The notes under the pieces were generated by a model. The model did not search any database, had not been told where the DNA came from, and was given only the letters and a program-made list of their open reading frames with translations. Shown in pieces: positions 11,166 through 21,655 of a stretch of DNA of 64,000 nucleotides. Each line of letters begins with the position of its first letter. Position 1 is the first letter of the stretch. Source of the stretch: Selaginella moellendorffii (lineage: Eukaryota; Streptophyta; Lycopodiopsida; Selaginellales; Selaginellaceae); NCBI RefSeq assembly GCF_000143415.4, contig NW_003314297.1, positions 248,001-312,000 of the forward strand, in the 5' to 3' direction. A program made the translations under genes and the position numbers.

Positions 11166-12497
11166 GTTATCTTTTAAATCATTTTCTTTGGCTGCTTATA
11201 GTTACTTATTAGGCATGCCTATCCTTGTTTTATGTTTGATTTGAGTTTAACTCCATACCATGCTGGTGGAGTATTCATATCCTCACATTAGGCCACTAGT
11301 CTGCTGAAATAACACAAAATTCTATTTGACTCCATTTTACATATTAATCTTGGTAGTAGGATGCTAAACTATTTTACTATTGCTCCATATTATTATTCTT
11401 TTGCTCCTTAATTGTATAGTTGAAGTTGTTTCATGCTTTTATTTCTTCACTCCTTAGTGTATGCTTAAGATTTGTTCCATACTCCTGTTCATTTGCTCCT
11501 AGGGTACAACCTCACAAGTCAACTCTATCCCTTTGTTCAATGGCCCAAGGCTTTGGAACTTTAGTTTTGTTCCATGCCCTTTACATATGTGTTTAAGGGT
11601 TAGGATTCACTCTATAGTCATCTTATAGTAAATCACCATAGGATATAGATTGAAAACCATATGTGCTATAGTTTTGGAGTCGAAACAAACCCATTTTCCA
11701 CAAACATAATTGACAATATTATAATTAAAGTAACTTTAATTTTTAACTACCTTGCTCTTTAGATCTTTATTTGCTAAACAAGAAACTATAAAGTGGTCCG
11801 AATCTCTAATAATATCTAGAATGGATAATTAAGCTATGGAGGAGGCAGATCTTCCTACACCATTGCCAAAGTCTCAACCACTAAAACAAAAGTAGCTAAG
11901 AGGAAAACCTTAAGGGAGGCCAGAAAGATCTATAAAACCTGTGAAGGTAAATATATCAAATTAGTTAATTAGTCACTTTTTTTATTGCTTACATGAATTT
12001 GATCCTATGAACTCAAAAGAGAAAAGATAAGTAAAGAGAACAAAAGTCACTTAGAATAGGTAGGAATTCAAACTCCTGCAGCAAGTTAGTAATGGCTCCT
12101 TTTGTTATTTTAGAACCTAAGTTGATGAGTTTATCTAGCTATTGTAAATTATAATTTGAATCTTATCAGTGCTATATATTTTATGAACATAGTTTTTTTC
12201 AAACACAAGCTATATATTGAAAATATAGTTTAGAATTATAGTTCTAAGTTAGAAAATGGGATAGAAAATGAATAAGTAGCTCTTGATGCATTAGCTCATA
12301 GCCATTGGGGATAAAACCATTGCTGGTAAGTAGTAATCTAAGCATATTATATTCTTAATTGAAGATTTTAATATAAAAAACAGATTCACAAAATCAAACA
12401 TGATTAAGAAAGAAACATAAATATAAATACTAAATAAATATTTATAGAGTTTAGGCTTTTATGTTTTTCTTAATTAAGTTAAAAGGAATTTAAGTTT

Positions 12498-13015
12498 TTG
12501 TCAGTTCCAATAGTAAGCATCTAATCTCAACATTCTTCCATTTTTTTTTAGTTTTTAGGAAGGATTCTTAGATATTATTGTAGTGAAACTTTTGTATTGA
12601 ATTCATCATAGTTTTAATTTAAATTTTGTATACAGGTGTGGGATTCAACCTTAACTAAACCTTAAGCTTGCATTCACAATCCAATTTATATGATAAGGGA
12701 CTATTTGAACTAAACTAGCATATTTACCACTCATAACAAACTCAAAGAAGGTTTCATTTTACCTAAAGTAACATAGTAACAACTCATGATAACCACATAT
12801 AGATAATATTAATTATAGAGTGCCAATATATTATGAAATTAATTGTGTGAGGTCCAAGTATACAACTATGATGCTGTATATTAATAATAGTATAGTGAGA
12901 TTTTGATAGCCATTGAATTCGTTTCAATTTAGACCACTCGCTCTTGTATATAAACTATGGTTTTTCGGCTAATTGATATATATATTTTTGTATTCCATTT
13001 TTATATTCTGTACAT
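12498..13015 (+). repeat. Direct/inverted interspersed repeat flanking the Gypsy remnant
   Basis: Bases about 12498-12615 (AGTAAGCATCTAAT and onward) recur as a direct copy at about 17480-17600. Bases 12835-13010 recur inverted at 6965-7140 and, more weakly, in direct orientation at 17345-17475. The pairs bracket the decayed gag-pol at 13.5-17.3 kb, so they may be remains of its long terminal repeats, although the two sub-blocks occur in swapped order on the right side. Confidence 0.5.
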
Positions 13016-15347
13016 TTACATTGGTGGAGATAAGGGGTAGCTTTGCTTTGATTGTCTTTGAAGAGTGCTTAGATTTGGGATTTTGGTTTATATTTAGCTT
13101 TTGCAACATTTATATCTCACTTTCCTTATATCTTTTTTAATTTTCTCTTTTTTGTTTTTTTCCTTTTCATTCATCTTTATGGTAGAGCAATAGCCTCTTC
13201 CTCCTTTGACTTTAGAGTAACACTTGGTGTAATTGTTTGATGCCATATGATTGTAATTGAATAATTAGACTCAGTTGATAGCGGTATTCATAATGTATGG
13301 TACACCTCTTCCTTCTCTTATTGCCAATCTTTGCATCTAGTTGGAGTTCTTTCATAGGAATCCTAGGGATGATATGCATGAGTTTCCCACGTGTCTCTAA
13401 AGGACGGTGCTATAATGGTACAATAGTTTGAGTGTAACCACTCATGTAGATTGAAACATTCTCCAGGATGTCTTCAAATGCATATTTGAATATGCCAATG
13501 ATTATGATAATGTCTTTCAATAATTGCATCATCTTCATTAAGGGCTATTTGAGTTAGTGATGCAATTTGGTGTTTGTTTCTGGAGCCTTTTGCTTCGTGT
13601 AGAGCTAAATATATCATAGTGGATCAAGTTAGGAATGTTATGGCTAACATTTCATCAAGATTTTGTAAGACTTATGCATGCAATTTCTTTAACCACCTTT
13701 GACAATGTTTTTCGCTTGGCATAATGTTATGACATATCACTACAAATCCTTCAACTCCACTTCTTGTGGGAAATGGTCATATTCTAATAAAGGTTGCTGC
13801 TATTGCATGAATTCAAGGACAAGAGCAAGGATGGGGTTATGGCCGTGATGTCCGATGTTGGGTGTGTGATGAAATTGGTCACATTTATCGGCATGATCGG
13901 TGTTTTCCAGATTAGTGACTTTCATTTTCTAGGTGGAAACCTTTGTGTCAATAACATTTTATTAGTGCTTCTACAATGGAAGGTATAAACATCGAGATGT
14001 TTCTAGGAAACAAAAGAGTTGCACGAGTAGCAGAGGGTTCTTATAAGTTAATGATCCCTCCATCTTTTTTATGAGAATATCATTAAGGGGTTCACTCGCC
14101 ACTAGTTTATCAAATGTTTACTTTTCAATCTCATTTTTATAACAAAATGTCTCTTATTGATCTTTTTGTGTTAGTTGATATAGGCTTGAGTTTATCTTCT
14201 ATTGCTCAGCCTGTTGTCACATGTTGCCTTCTACATTATGTCATGTAGCAAAACTAATTTTCATTCTTTATAACAACAATTATACATATGGGTATATTTG
14301 GGATGAGATGGACATAATTGTGTGTGTGGGTAGTTTTGAACTTGAGTTGCAATCATTGCAAGTGGTGCCAAATCAAGCTTTTGACTTCATCCTTGATATG
14401 GATTAGTTGTAACACAATTATGCTACTATAAGCTATAAATTTTTTCCTTTCTAATTTGCTACTTTACCTTATGTATTCGACTACCACTATCTTGGCTTTA
14501 TTCCCTTGCCAAAGTTCCTATCTATTGTACCAACTCTTACTTGGTTTTATTTGGTTTCAACTACTCACTACACAAGCAATGAAGTTCTAGCCATCCATCC
14601 ATAGATTCCCAAATTCTCTCCCAATCCCTTTCCCTGAGTTAAACTAGACTTAAGGTTCGGCTACACTCCCCTTAGGCATAAGCAGCTAAGCACACTAAGC
14701 CTCTAAATTCCTAATATTCCTTGGTATGATCATGGGACCTTGTAAATCCCAAGTTTTGGTGCATCACTTGCTTTAGGACCCTAGGGAAAACACTATGGCC
14801 TAACGGCCCAGTATGGGTACGCTTACTCCTATCGTTAATGTGATTTTGGGTATCGAAAGTTACTTATTGTGACAATAAGGAAAGAATATTCAAAAGGACA
14901 GCCAACAGATAACTTTTGATACCAAAGTCACATTCGCAACATTATAAATGTAACTTTGGGTATCGAAAGTTACTAGTTGACAATTCCCCTACTTCCATCC
15001 CAAAGGGAAGGCCTAAGCCCTTAGGAAGGAGCAAAAACCAATGAGCCATATGATATTTATATAGGGCACCACTTTACATGAGTTGGGAGCATTGTAGTCA
15101 ATTTCCTTTCCAAGAGTGGGAGTTACTCTTGAGCATTTCCTTGGGTACCACCTAAGTCCATGCTCATTCTCACTTAAGGCCCCTAACTTTTAGTCCCAAC
15201 CTTAAGTCAGTTTGGAAAACACCACTAAAGAGTTCTTTCAAGACTGGTTCCTAGACCTTACTATCCCTATTATACTTTTGGAACCCCATACAACCCCCCA
15301 AGAGACGATTGCTTTAGGCTTTCACTCTATGATCTAACTTGTATTAA

Positions 15348-15660
15348 TATTCGGACTTGGTATCAAACTCAATCTTAGACTCGATCTTAGACTTAATCTT
15401 GGACTTGATCTCAGACTTGATCTTTGACTCAACCTTGGACTCGGTCTCAAACTCGATCTTTGACTCAACTTCAAATTCGGTCTCGGACTCAGTCTTGGAT
15501 GTGATCTTGAACTTAGTCTCGGACCCAATTTCGGATCTCGGACTCGGACCCGAACTCAGTTTTGGACTCGATCTCAACCTTGGTCTTGAAGTCAGTCTTG
15601 AACTCGGTCTTGAACTTGGTCTCGAAGCAGACTCAATCTTGGACTCGGTCTCATTCAATG
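15348..15660. repeat. Minisatellite of degenerate 6/12-bp GACTYGRTCTT-like units
   Basis: The stretch is made of near-identical short units of the type GACTTGATCTTA/GACTCGGTCTCA, repeated for about 310 bp. It stays open in several frames on both strands only because the unit length is a multiple of three; the resulting Ser/Glu/Lys-rich or Leu/Asp/Ser-rich strings are not real proteins. Confidence 0.85.
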
Positions 15661-16559
15661 AACTCTTTATCATTTCAGTCATGGTTGCAAGGATCTTCTA
15701 GCCTAGGACACCCTAGGGAGTTAAGTCCTTACAGCTAAGTGAGTGTGATTTGAGATTTCTCCTCTTTATCTTATATTTCTTTATATTTCTTCCATTCCTC
15801 TCACTTTCGTTCTTCTTTATCCCTCTACTTCCATCACTTTTGTCTCCTTATTACTTTTTCTTATGTTTCCATCTTATTCCTCTATTCCTTCTTTAGATCC
15901 CTTCAACAATATCTATGTTGCAGTAGTTAATTGGTTCATGAAGAAGTATGCCGAGCTATTTGAATTTAACCTGTTATTTATGGTTAAGATTGCAACACTT
16001 CATCCTATTCCAATTGGGGATGTTTATCCAATCAAAGTTTATATTCATCGTCGCTCACCAAAAAAGATCAAGATTTTACATACAAAAGTCAAATAAATGT
16101 TGGTAAATGGTGTTATTTAAAAGTCATAGAGTCCTTGGGAGTGTAAACTTTATTTTGTAATGAAGCCTAATGGGAGTATTTATTTCTACATTGACTATTA
16201 TCCATTAAACAAAGTGATGATTCTGGATGTGTACCCTTGTCCTCACACCACTAATCTCCTAAATTATCTGGAGATAAGTCATTAATTCACTAAGTTAAAT
16301 CTTGCTTTTGGGTATTGGCAAATGTTGATGGCTAAAGAAGATATTCCTAAGATTATTTTTTATACACTATTTGTTTTGTACAAATTCTTGGTGATGCCAT
16401 TTGGTTTGAACAATGCTCTAACAACTTTCTATCAAATGATAGATGGGGTTCTTTACAATATGCCGAAAATAACTATTGATTTCATCAATGATATCTTTAT
16501 CCACTTAGAAGGGACATAAAAGGAACACATCCTCATAAGGTGTTGGATTAGCTGATATT

Positions 16560-17335
16560 TCTAATATTAATCTTGGAAGTGTGTTGATGCAAGAGAGCAT
16601 AAGTGTGTGTGATCAATATCATCCTATTGCATACATCAGCCGTGCTTTACAAAAAGTAGAGGTGAATTACTCCATGATACATGAGTGTTTAGTAGTAGTT
16701 TGGGGTTTCAAAAATTTCATGCATATTTATATAGTTTTCAGACATTATTAAAATGTGATCATATTGTAACTACTTTGTTATTCAAGTGGAAAAATTTGGT
16801 TGGTTGTATCATGACGACACTCAATTTTTCATTTTATACGTTGATGTTTTTTATATCAATTTTGGAGGTGTGCTAATGCAAAAGAGTTCGAGTGTGCATG
16901 GTCAGTGCTATCCCATTGTATATATCAACTGTACTTTATAAAAAATAGAAATGAACTACTCTATGATAGAAAAGAAATGTTTAGTAGCAGTTTAAGTTTT
17001 AAAAAAACTTCATGCATATCTATATAGTTTTTGGACATTACTAAAAGGTGATTATGTTGCAATTACTTTGTTATTCAAATGGAAGAATTTGGTTTGTTGT
17101 ATTATGACGACACTCAACTTTTCATTTTATGTGTAAATATTTTTTATATCAATTTTGGAGGTGTGTTAATGCAAAAGAACTCAAGTGTAAATAGTTAATG
17201 CCATCCTATTGCATATATCAACTATACTTTATAAAAAGTAAAGATGACCTACTCTATGATAAAAAAGAAGTGTTTAGTAACAATTTAGGGTTTCAAAAAA
17301 CTTCATGCATATCTGAAATTGTCGGATATCTATTA
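16560..17335 (+). repeat. Three tandem copies of a ~290-bp RNase H fragment
   Basis: Copies start near 16565, 16853 and 17147, giving a period of about 290 bp. Each begins with TTGGARGTGTG and carries the 'GTGTTTAGTA' and 'CTTCATGCATAT' landmarks of the Gypsy RNase H region. The first copy is the most protein-like, and the third is cut short at about 17335. Confidence 0.8.
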
Positions 17336-17935
17336 AATTAGTTTTAATTTGGAGCACTTACTCCTGTATACAAGCTAGTGTCCGAGTGGCGGTTAATTTC
17401 AATTCGGAGCATTTGTTCCTATATATAAGCTAGGATTTTTTGTGTAATTAATATGCATATTTTTGTATTCAATTTCCAGAAATTTTTTTTTCATTTCTAA
17501 TAGTAAGCATCTAAAAATTTATATTCCTATAAAAGCATTAGTTTTTAAGAAGGATTCTCAAACATTAATATAGTGAAACTTTCATGTTGAATTCAGAGAG
17601 ATTGCACTATAAAAGTTAAACTATTTTAAATGACAAACTAAGAGCAATAAGTATCAAGAACTTTTTAAATGTTCTTGACAAAAATATAGAAATGATTACT
17701 AGCACAAAAAATTAGTATTCAATTTCTGATGACAAAATAAAAGTTAAATGGTTCTCTAACTCACCTGCAGCTGCAGCTGCCTCCGTCTTCGGGGTTATCT
17801 TTCGTTTTTTTAACGATGAACTAAAAGGAGAGTAATCTATCTTGCTCTACTCATCTAGTTCTCTAAGAGGGTGAGGGAGATGAAAGGAGGGAGGGAGAAA
17901 GAAGGGGGGGGGTAGATTTCGGGGGAGTTGTGGCA

Positions 17936-18035
17936 NNNNNNNNNNNNNNNNNNNNNNNNNNNNNNNNNNNNNNNNNNNNNNNNNNNNNNNNNNNNNNNNN
18001 NNNNNNNNNNNNNNNNNNNNNNNNNNNNNNNNNNN
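17936..18035. other. Assembly gap (exactly 100 N)
   Basis: The run of 100 N is a conventional placeholder for a gap of unknown length. Low-complexity G-rich sequence precedes it, and a vector-polylinker-like string follows at 18074-18096, so both flanks should be treated as low quality. Confidence 0.97.
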
Positions 18036-18073
18036 AAAAAGAACCCGACCCGGCAGACGGCAGGCAGCTGCTG

Positions 18074-18096
18074 CTGCAGTCGACTCTAGAGGACCC
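18074..18096 (+). other. Possible cloning-vector polylinker residue at contig edge
   Basis: The string CTGCAG-TCGACTCTAGAGGA matches the PstI-SalI-XbaI-BamHI section of the pUC-type multiple cloning site, with one base missing after CTGCAG and GGACCC where GGATCC is expected. It lies 39 bp from the assembly gap. The 5' flank (CAGCTGCTG) does not match the vector, so only a short residue is suggested. Confidence 0.55.
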
Positions 18097-18729
18097 AGCT
18101 TGCTTGATTTGAACTTCTTGGACTTTTGGCTTTGAATCTTCTCCCTCACCATATAGTCTTCGTGATTCCCTTTCGTTCCGTCATGTGGTATACATACGTA
18201 TAGTAGAAATACTACAAACCGCCACCGTATCACTTCTCTGCGTATCTGACATAATCTGATGATGATCAACCTGCACTGATCGTGAAATGTATCGTGATGC
18301 CTATGGTAGAAGGCAGGGGAAAAGGGATCTTGGTATAGCGTTCTCGTTTTTTATTTCTACTTCTTTCTTCTTCTTGGATGAATTCGATGCTGCGAGCTGC
18401 GAAGAAGATCGTCACGGGGTATGGATCTTTCATGCTGATTCTTGTTTCCAATTCTTTTTCCAGGCATGGCCGTGGTGCAGGAGTTTGCATCCAGGGACTG
18501 CTTCCTTCAGCCGGCAAAGCTTTCCGATCGACCAGGAGCGCGATCCTAGCTTCCCAGGGGATAGACAAGCACGACGCGCCAGAGATCGGCGCTGTCTGGA
18601 GGTTTTCTTTTCGAAGTTTTTCCGCAGCGCCGACAAGAACAAGCTCGTGAGGTACAATGCTTTCATCTCGATTCTTTGTCCGCAATTCTGATCGTTTCGA
18701 GAGCTAGCAGTTCTTTCACGCCAATGCAG

Positions 18730-19264
18730 GACAAGATCAATGGAGAAGAGATCGCGGAGGAGAACACGACTGACGACGGGGTGGAGCGGGGGCCGGCCAC
18801 GGAGAGCGCTAAGGCTCCCGACGGCTCCAGGTAGATAACTTCTCAATTGGGATTCCTCTTTTATCTTTTTCAATTTCTTCTCGGCCAGGAGCTACGACCG
18901 CGTGAACGAGAATGGAGAAGCGTTCGTGAAGCTAGCGTTGGTGGTTTATCTGGACCTTCTGGATATGGAGGACGACTTCAACATCTTCGTTGTGGACGCC
19001 AAGGAGCGCTTCATCATCGGCAAGTTCGCAGAAACGGGGCTGGGAATTATGCGAGTTAAAGCTGGAGCAGCGGGATCCGCTGGCAGTACCATCCTGGACT
19101 GGCTCAACGAGGAGAACTCGAGCCGAAACATCGAGAACTCCGAGTTCGAGGATGCACTTACACTGTGCCGGGAAGGAATCCAGAAGAGCCACGAGCTTGG
19201 CCGGACCAGCCTCAAGTTCTCGTTCATAAAATTGGAGAAGAACGAGGTTGTTTTCAAGTACTAA
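18730..19264 (+). CDS. Uncharacterised protein, 3' exons (upstream exons uncertain)
   Basis: Two exons are well supported: 18730-18830 (acidic, DKINGEEIAEENTTDDGVE) and 18889-19264, joined by a 58-nt GT-AG intron. The last exon encodes SYDRVNENGEAFVKLALVV, then ...DFNIFVVDAKERFIIGKF...KLEKNEVVFKY and a stop at 19262-19264. Upstream, a spliced reading from ATG at 18387 (MLRAAKKIVTG, intron 18419-18464, then ...RFSFRSFSAAPT) looks like a mitochondrial targeting peptide, but it does not join to 18730 in frame. Another frame (ending FFRSADKNKL) does join. The true 5' structure, and possibly a sequencing error near the gap, needs transcript evidence. I recognise no domain. The gene ends 78 bp before the right arm of the inverted duplication. 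Confidence 0.5.
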
Positions 19265-19865
19265 TTCACGATCGCTCGATGTAATTCGCTCGTCGCTGGA
19301 AAGAAAGAAACCATAAGAGTAAAAGTAAAGCAGCAGGCCTGGCTTTTGAAGTAACTCCTCACTGGATTGGAGCTCCTCCTCGAGCTGCGAGTTCTCGTCG
19401 GTCGCGTCAACCATGAAAGCTTGTGAGAATACAGGCTTGAGCTAAAAATTTACTAAAGATGGTTAATAGCTAAACCTTGACTTGCACTGATCTCTTCGAC
19501 ATCGATATCTTCTAAACGAGCTTCCTCGATCCACTGTCACATATAATGTTACCATTTAAATCCGTCCTTGAGACCTTGATCCAGCGGGCAGTCGAGCCTG
19601 TGCAAAAGAAAAAAGAAGCTGCCCTTCCCATATCTGCATCCAGGACATGGAATGCTTGCGGCCATCCTCAGTCGGAGTTGCGGCGATCGATCGAAGAGCT
19701 CGCCGGCCTCGCTTTCTTGAATCCATGGCGCTCCCGCTCCTTCACTCTAGGGCATCTGTCTGACGAGTTTCCATCTGCTCTTTATTCTAATCTACCGGTG
19801 TTGTTTTGTCAAGAGTACTTAAAAACGACATGAGCTTGTGATGTTTATTTAAATTTATGAACTCT

Positions 19866-20670
19866 TTACCCAAGCATCCCTTTGATCTGTAGGATCTTTT
19901 CAGCGGGATTCAGTCCCTTTGGACAAGCATTAGAGCAATTACGAATAGTGTGGCATCTTCCAATCTTCATCTCTCCACGGAGGGCCTCCACACGCTCTTT
20001 GGTAAAGTCATCGCGGCTATCAGCAATCATTCTAATAAACAGTAAACATTTGGAAAATTTTACTAGGAAAAAAATGGAATGGTACTTACTTATATGCTTG
20101 GAGCAGAATTGCTGGACCAGGGAATGTAGGTGTGTTCCACCAGTAGCTAGGGCAAGAAGTATTACAACAAGCACATAGGATACACTCCCACATCCCATCC
20201 AGTTTTGCTCTCTCTTCTTTGGTTTGCAAGAACTCTTTTTGCCCATCTTCCTTTTGTTTTTTGGTCTTCAACCATGGCTCAATGCTCTTGTATTGCTGAT
20301 AAAAATAAGTCATGTCCACCACCAGGTCCTTAATCACAAACATATGTGGCAGAGGCAACACCACAGTAGAAGCAATACCATCCTCATCCCTGTCAACTTT
20401 TGTTAAGCATGCCAGGCAGTTCTTACCATTGATGTTCATGGCGCAAGAGCCACATACACCTTCGCGACAAGAACGCCTAAACGTGATACTCGAATCATGC
20501 TTGTTCTTGATCTCAAACAAAACATCAAGCATCATAACGCAGTTGCTGGTGTCAACCTTGTACTCTTGGAGGTGGGGTGATTTGCCATCTTGGGGATTGT
20601 ATCTGTACACTTGAAAGGACCGTAAACCATTGCTGGTCAAGCGCTTGCTTCCTAAAACTCGTGAAAGCAT
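19866..20670 (-). CDS. SDH2: Succinate dehydrogenase [ubiquinone] iron-sulphur subunit (complex II), mitochondrial
   Basis: Exons 20670-20090 and 20031-19866 are joined by a 58-nt GT-AG intron and encode 248 residues. This subunit passes electrons from SDHA-FAD to ubiquinone through three iron-sulphur centres at the mitochondrial inner membrane. The sequence shows a short basic presequence-like N-terminus (residues 1-18), the [2Fe-2S] cysteines C68, C73, C76 and C88 in CREGVCGSC...LAC, the motif [16 protein letters not shown], and [14 protein letters not shown] in exon 2, i.e. all [4Fe-4S]/[3Fe-4S] ligands. The conserved [14 protein letters not shown] and YKSIEPWL stretches are intact. The protein is slightly short at the N-terminus compared with angiosperm SDHB, so an upstream exon remains possible. 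It is the only undamaged SDHB copy here; its mirror copy at 8506-9310 has an early stop. Confidence 0.93.
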
Positions 20671-20832
20671 CCTTGGTGAAAAGTCATAACCTAAAAGATG
20701 GCCTTATTTTTATTGAGTTTAAGCTAAATTTAGGTCGCAACGAAAGAATGTAATTTGCACTATTTTATCGTAACTAAGCTCCAACATAATTTAAACATTT
20801 TATTTTGTGATTTACAAAATAATATTTTGAAA

Positions 20833-20848
20833 ACCACCTTTTTTTCAA

Positions 20849-20896
<48 letters not shown>

Positions 20897-20911
20897 TTGA
20901 AAAAAGGTGGT
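20833..20911. repeat. 79-bp near-perfect palindrome with (TA)n core
   Basis: ACCACC-T7-CAAGGC at the left end is mirrored by GCCTTG-A6-GGTGGT at the right end, around about 43 bp of alternating TA. One bulged T is the only arm mismatch. It lies exactly where the PPR fragment begins in the right arm; the left arm has only half of it (about 6070-6110). It could extrude as a cruciform and marks a likely rearrangement breakpoint. Confidence 0.9.
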
Positions 20912-21655
20912 GTTCTGGAACGTACTGATACTGGGATACCCCGAGGTGGCTTTGAATCTTTACGCACGAAAGATTCAAAGACGAGGAGACGAGGAGAGAC
21001 GGCTGTGAGGCGGATTCTTGGACTTTTCTTGCCGTGCTCAAGGCTTGCGGAAGCTTTGTGGCTCTGGAGACCAGAAACGGGCGATCGATCATTCGCGAGC
21101 TTGATGGCATTCGATGGTAAGTCCCGGGCATGCTCTTCACAGGGACGTTTATCGGCATGGACATGGTTCTGGCGACTTGCTTGGGGGTGTGGCCGCTGCT
21201 CAACGGGTGTTCGACTCATTTTCTACGAGGAACATTATCAGCTGGAGCGCACTGATAACAGGCTACAGCCACCTGGGAGATGTGAACGAAGTCCTGGATC
21301 ATTTCCCGTGACATGGAGGACGGAGGAGTGCAGCCAAGCTCACTTCCGTCCCCGCGGCTTGCAGCCATGCGGGCCTGGTTGACGTCGCCAGGGAGTACTT
21401 GAAGTATGGTATTCGTCTGGGCATCGATCACTACCACTGCTTGGTGGATGTGCTTGGGAGAGCCAACCATATGGACGAAGCAGTGTCTGTGATAAACGCC
21501 ATGCCTTTCGAAGCCAACGCCATGACTTGGAAGACGCTGCTGGGAGCATGCCAGAAAGTGGAAGAACGTAGAGTTTGGGAGGCTTGCATTCGAGTTGCTG
21601 CTAGAGCTCGACGAGAAAGACGTGGCTGCCATACAATGTCACATATACCTGTGTG
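20908..21655 (+). pseudogene. Broken PPR gene copy, right arm
   Basis: The segment matches the intact PPR gene from WNVLILGYPE through VAARARRERR-type frame-shifted sequence. Readable pieces include GVAAAQRVFDSFSTRN (about 21175-21230), SALITGYSHLGDV, and GIDHYHCLVDVLGRANHMDE with MPFEANAMTWKTLLGAC (21420-21555). Frameshifts and a deletion between the blocks destroy the reading frame, and both ends and the DYW domain are missing. It is the mirror partner of 5320-6065. Confidence 0.9.

Larger units (their letters stand above)
9836..13480. other. AT-rich spacer with degenerate repeats, no gene
   Basis: The spacer contains degenerate copies of a block ending in a TATAGTAAACCACTATA-type stretch at about 10299-10350, 10436-10485 and 11612-11662, preceded by low-complexity GCTCCTTAGCTATATGCTT-like units. 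A fragment resembling a retrotransposon LTR lies at 10930-11165. No ORF here looks like a protein family. Confidence 0.5.
13480..17340 (+). mobile_element. Decayed Ty3/Gypsy retrotransposon (gag-protease-RT-RNase H)
   Basis: Pieces appear in the canonical order. A gag zinc-knuckle-like CWVCDEIGH is found near 13845-13895. A protease end (FDFILDMD, compare the usual FDxILGMDWL) lies near 14380-14405. Reverse transcriptase lies at 16120-16518, with LVMPFGLNNALTTF and FINDIF in place of the YxDD box. RNase H lies at 16555-16700, reading VLMQES...HPIAYISRAL and NYS...ECLVVVW. Stops and shifts break every domain, and the stretch 14400-16100 between protease and RT is mostly unrelated or too decayed to read. 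No integrase was recognised. The element is dead. Confidence 0.8.

Noticed and set aside
15344-15701. Ser/Glu/Lys-rich or Leu/Asp-rich ORFs on both strands
   Set aside because: Produced by a 6/12-bp minisatellite; all frames stay open.
17847-18269. ORFs spanning the assembly gap
   Set aside because: They run through 100 N and cannot be read.
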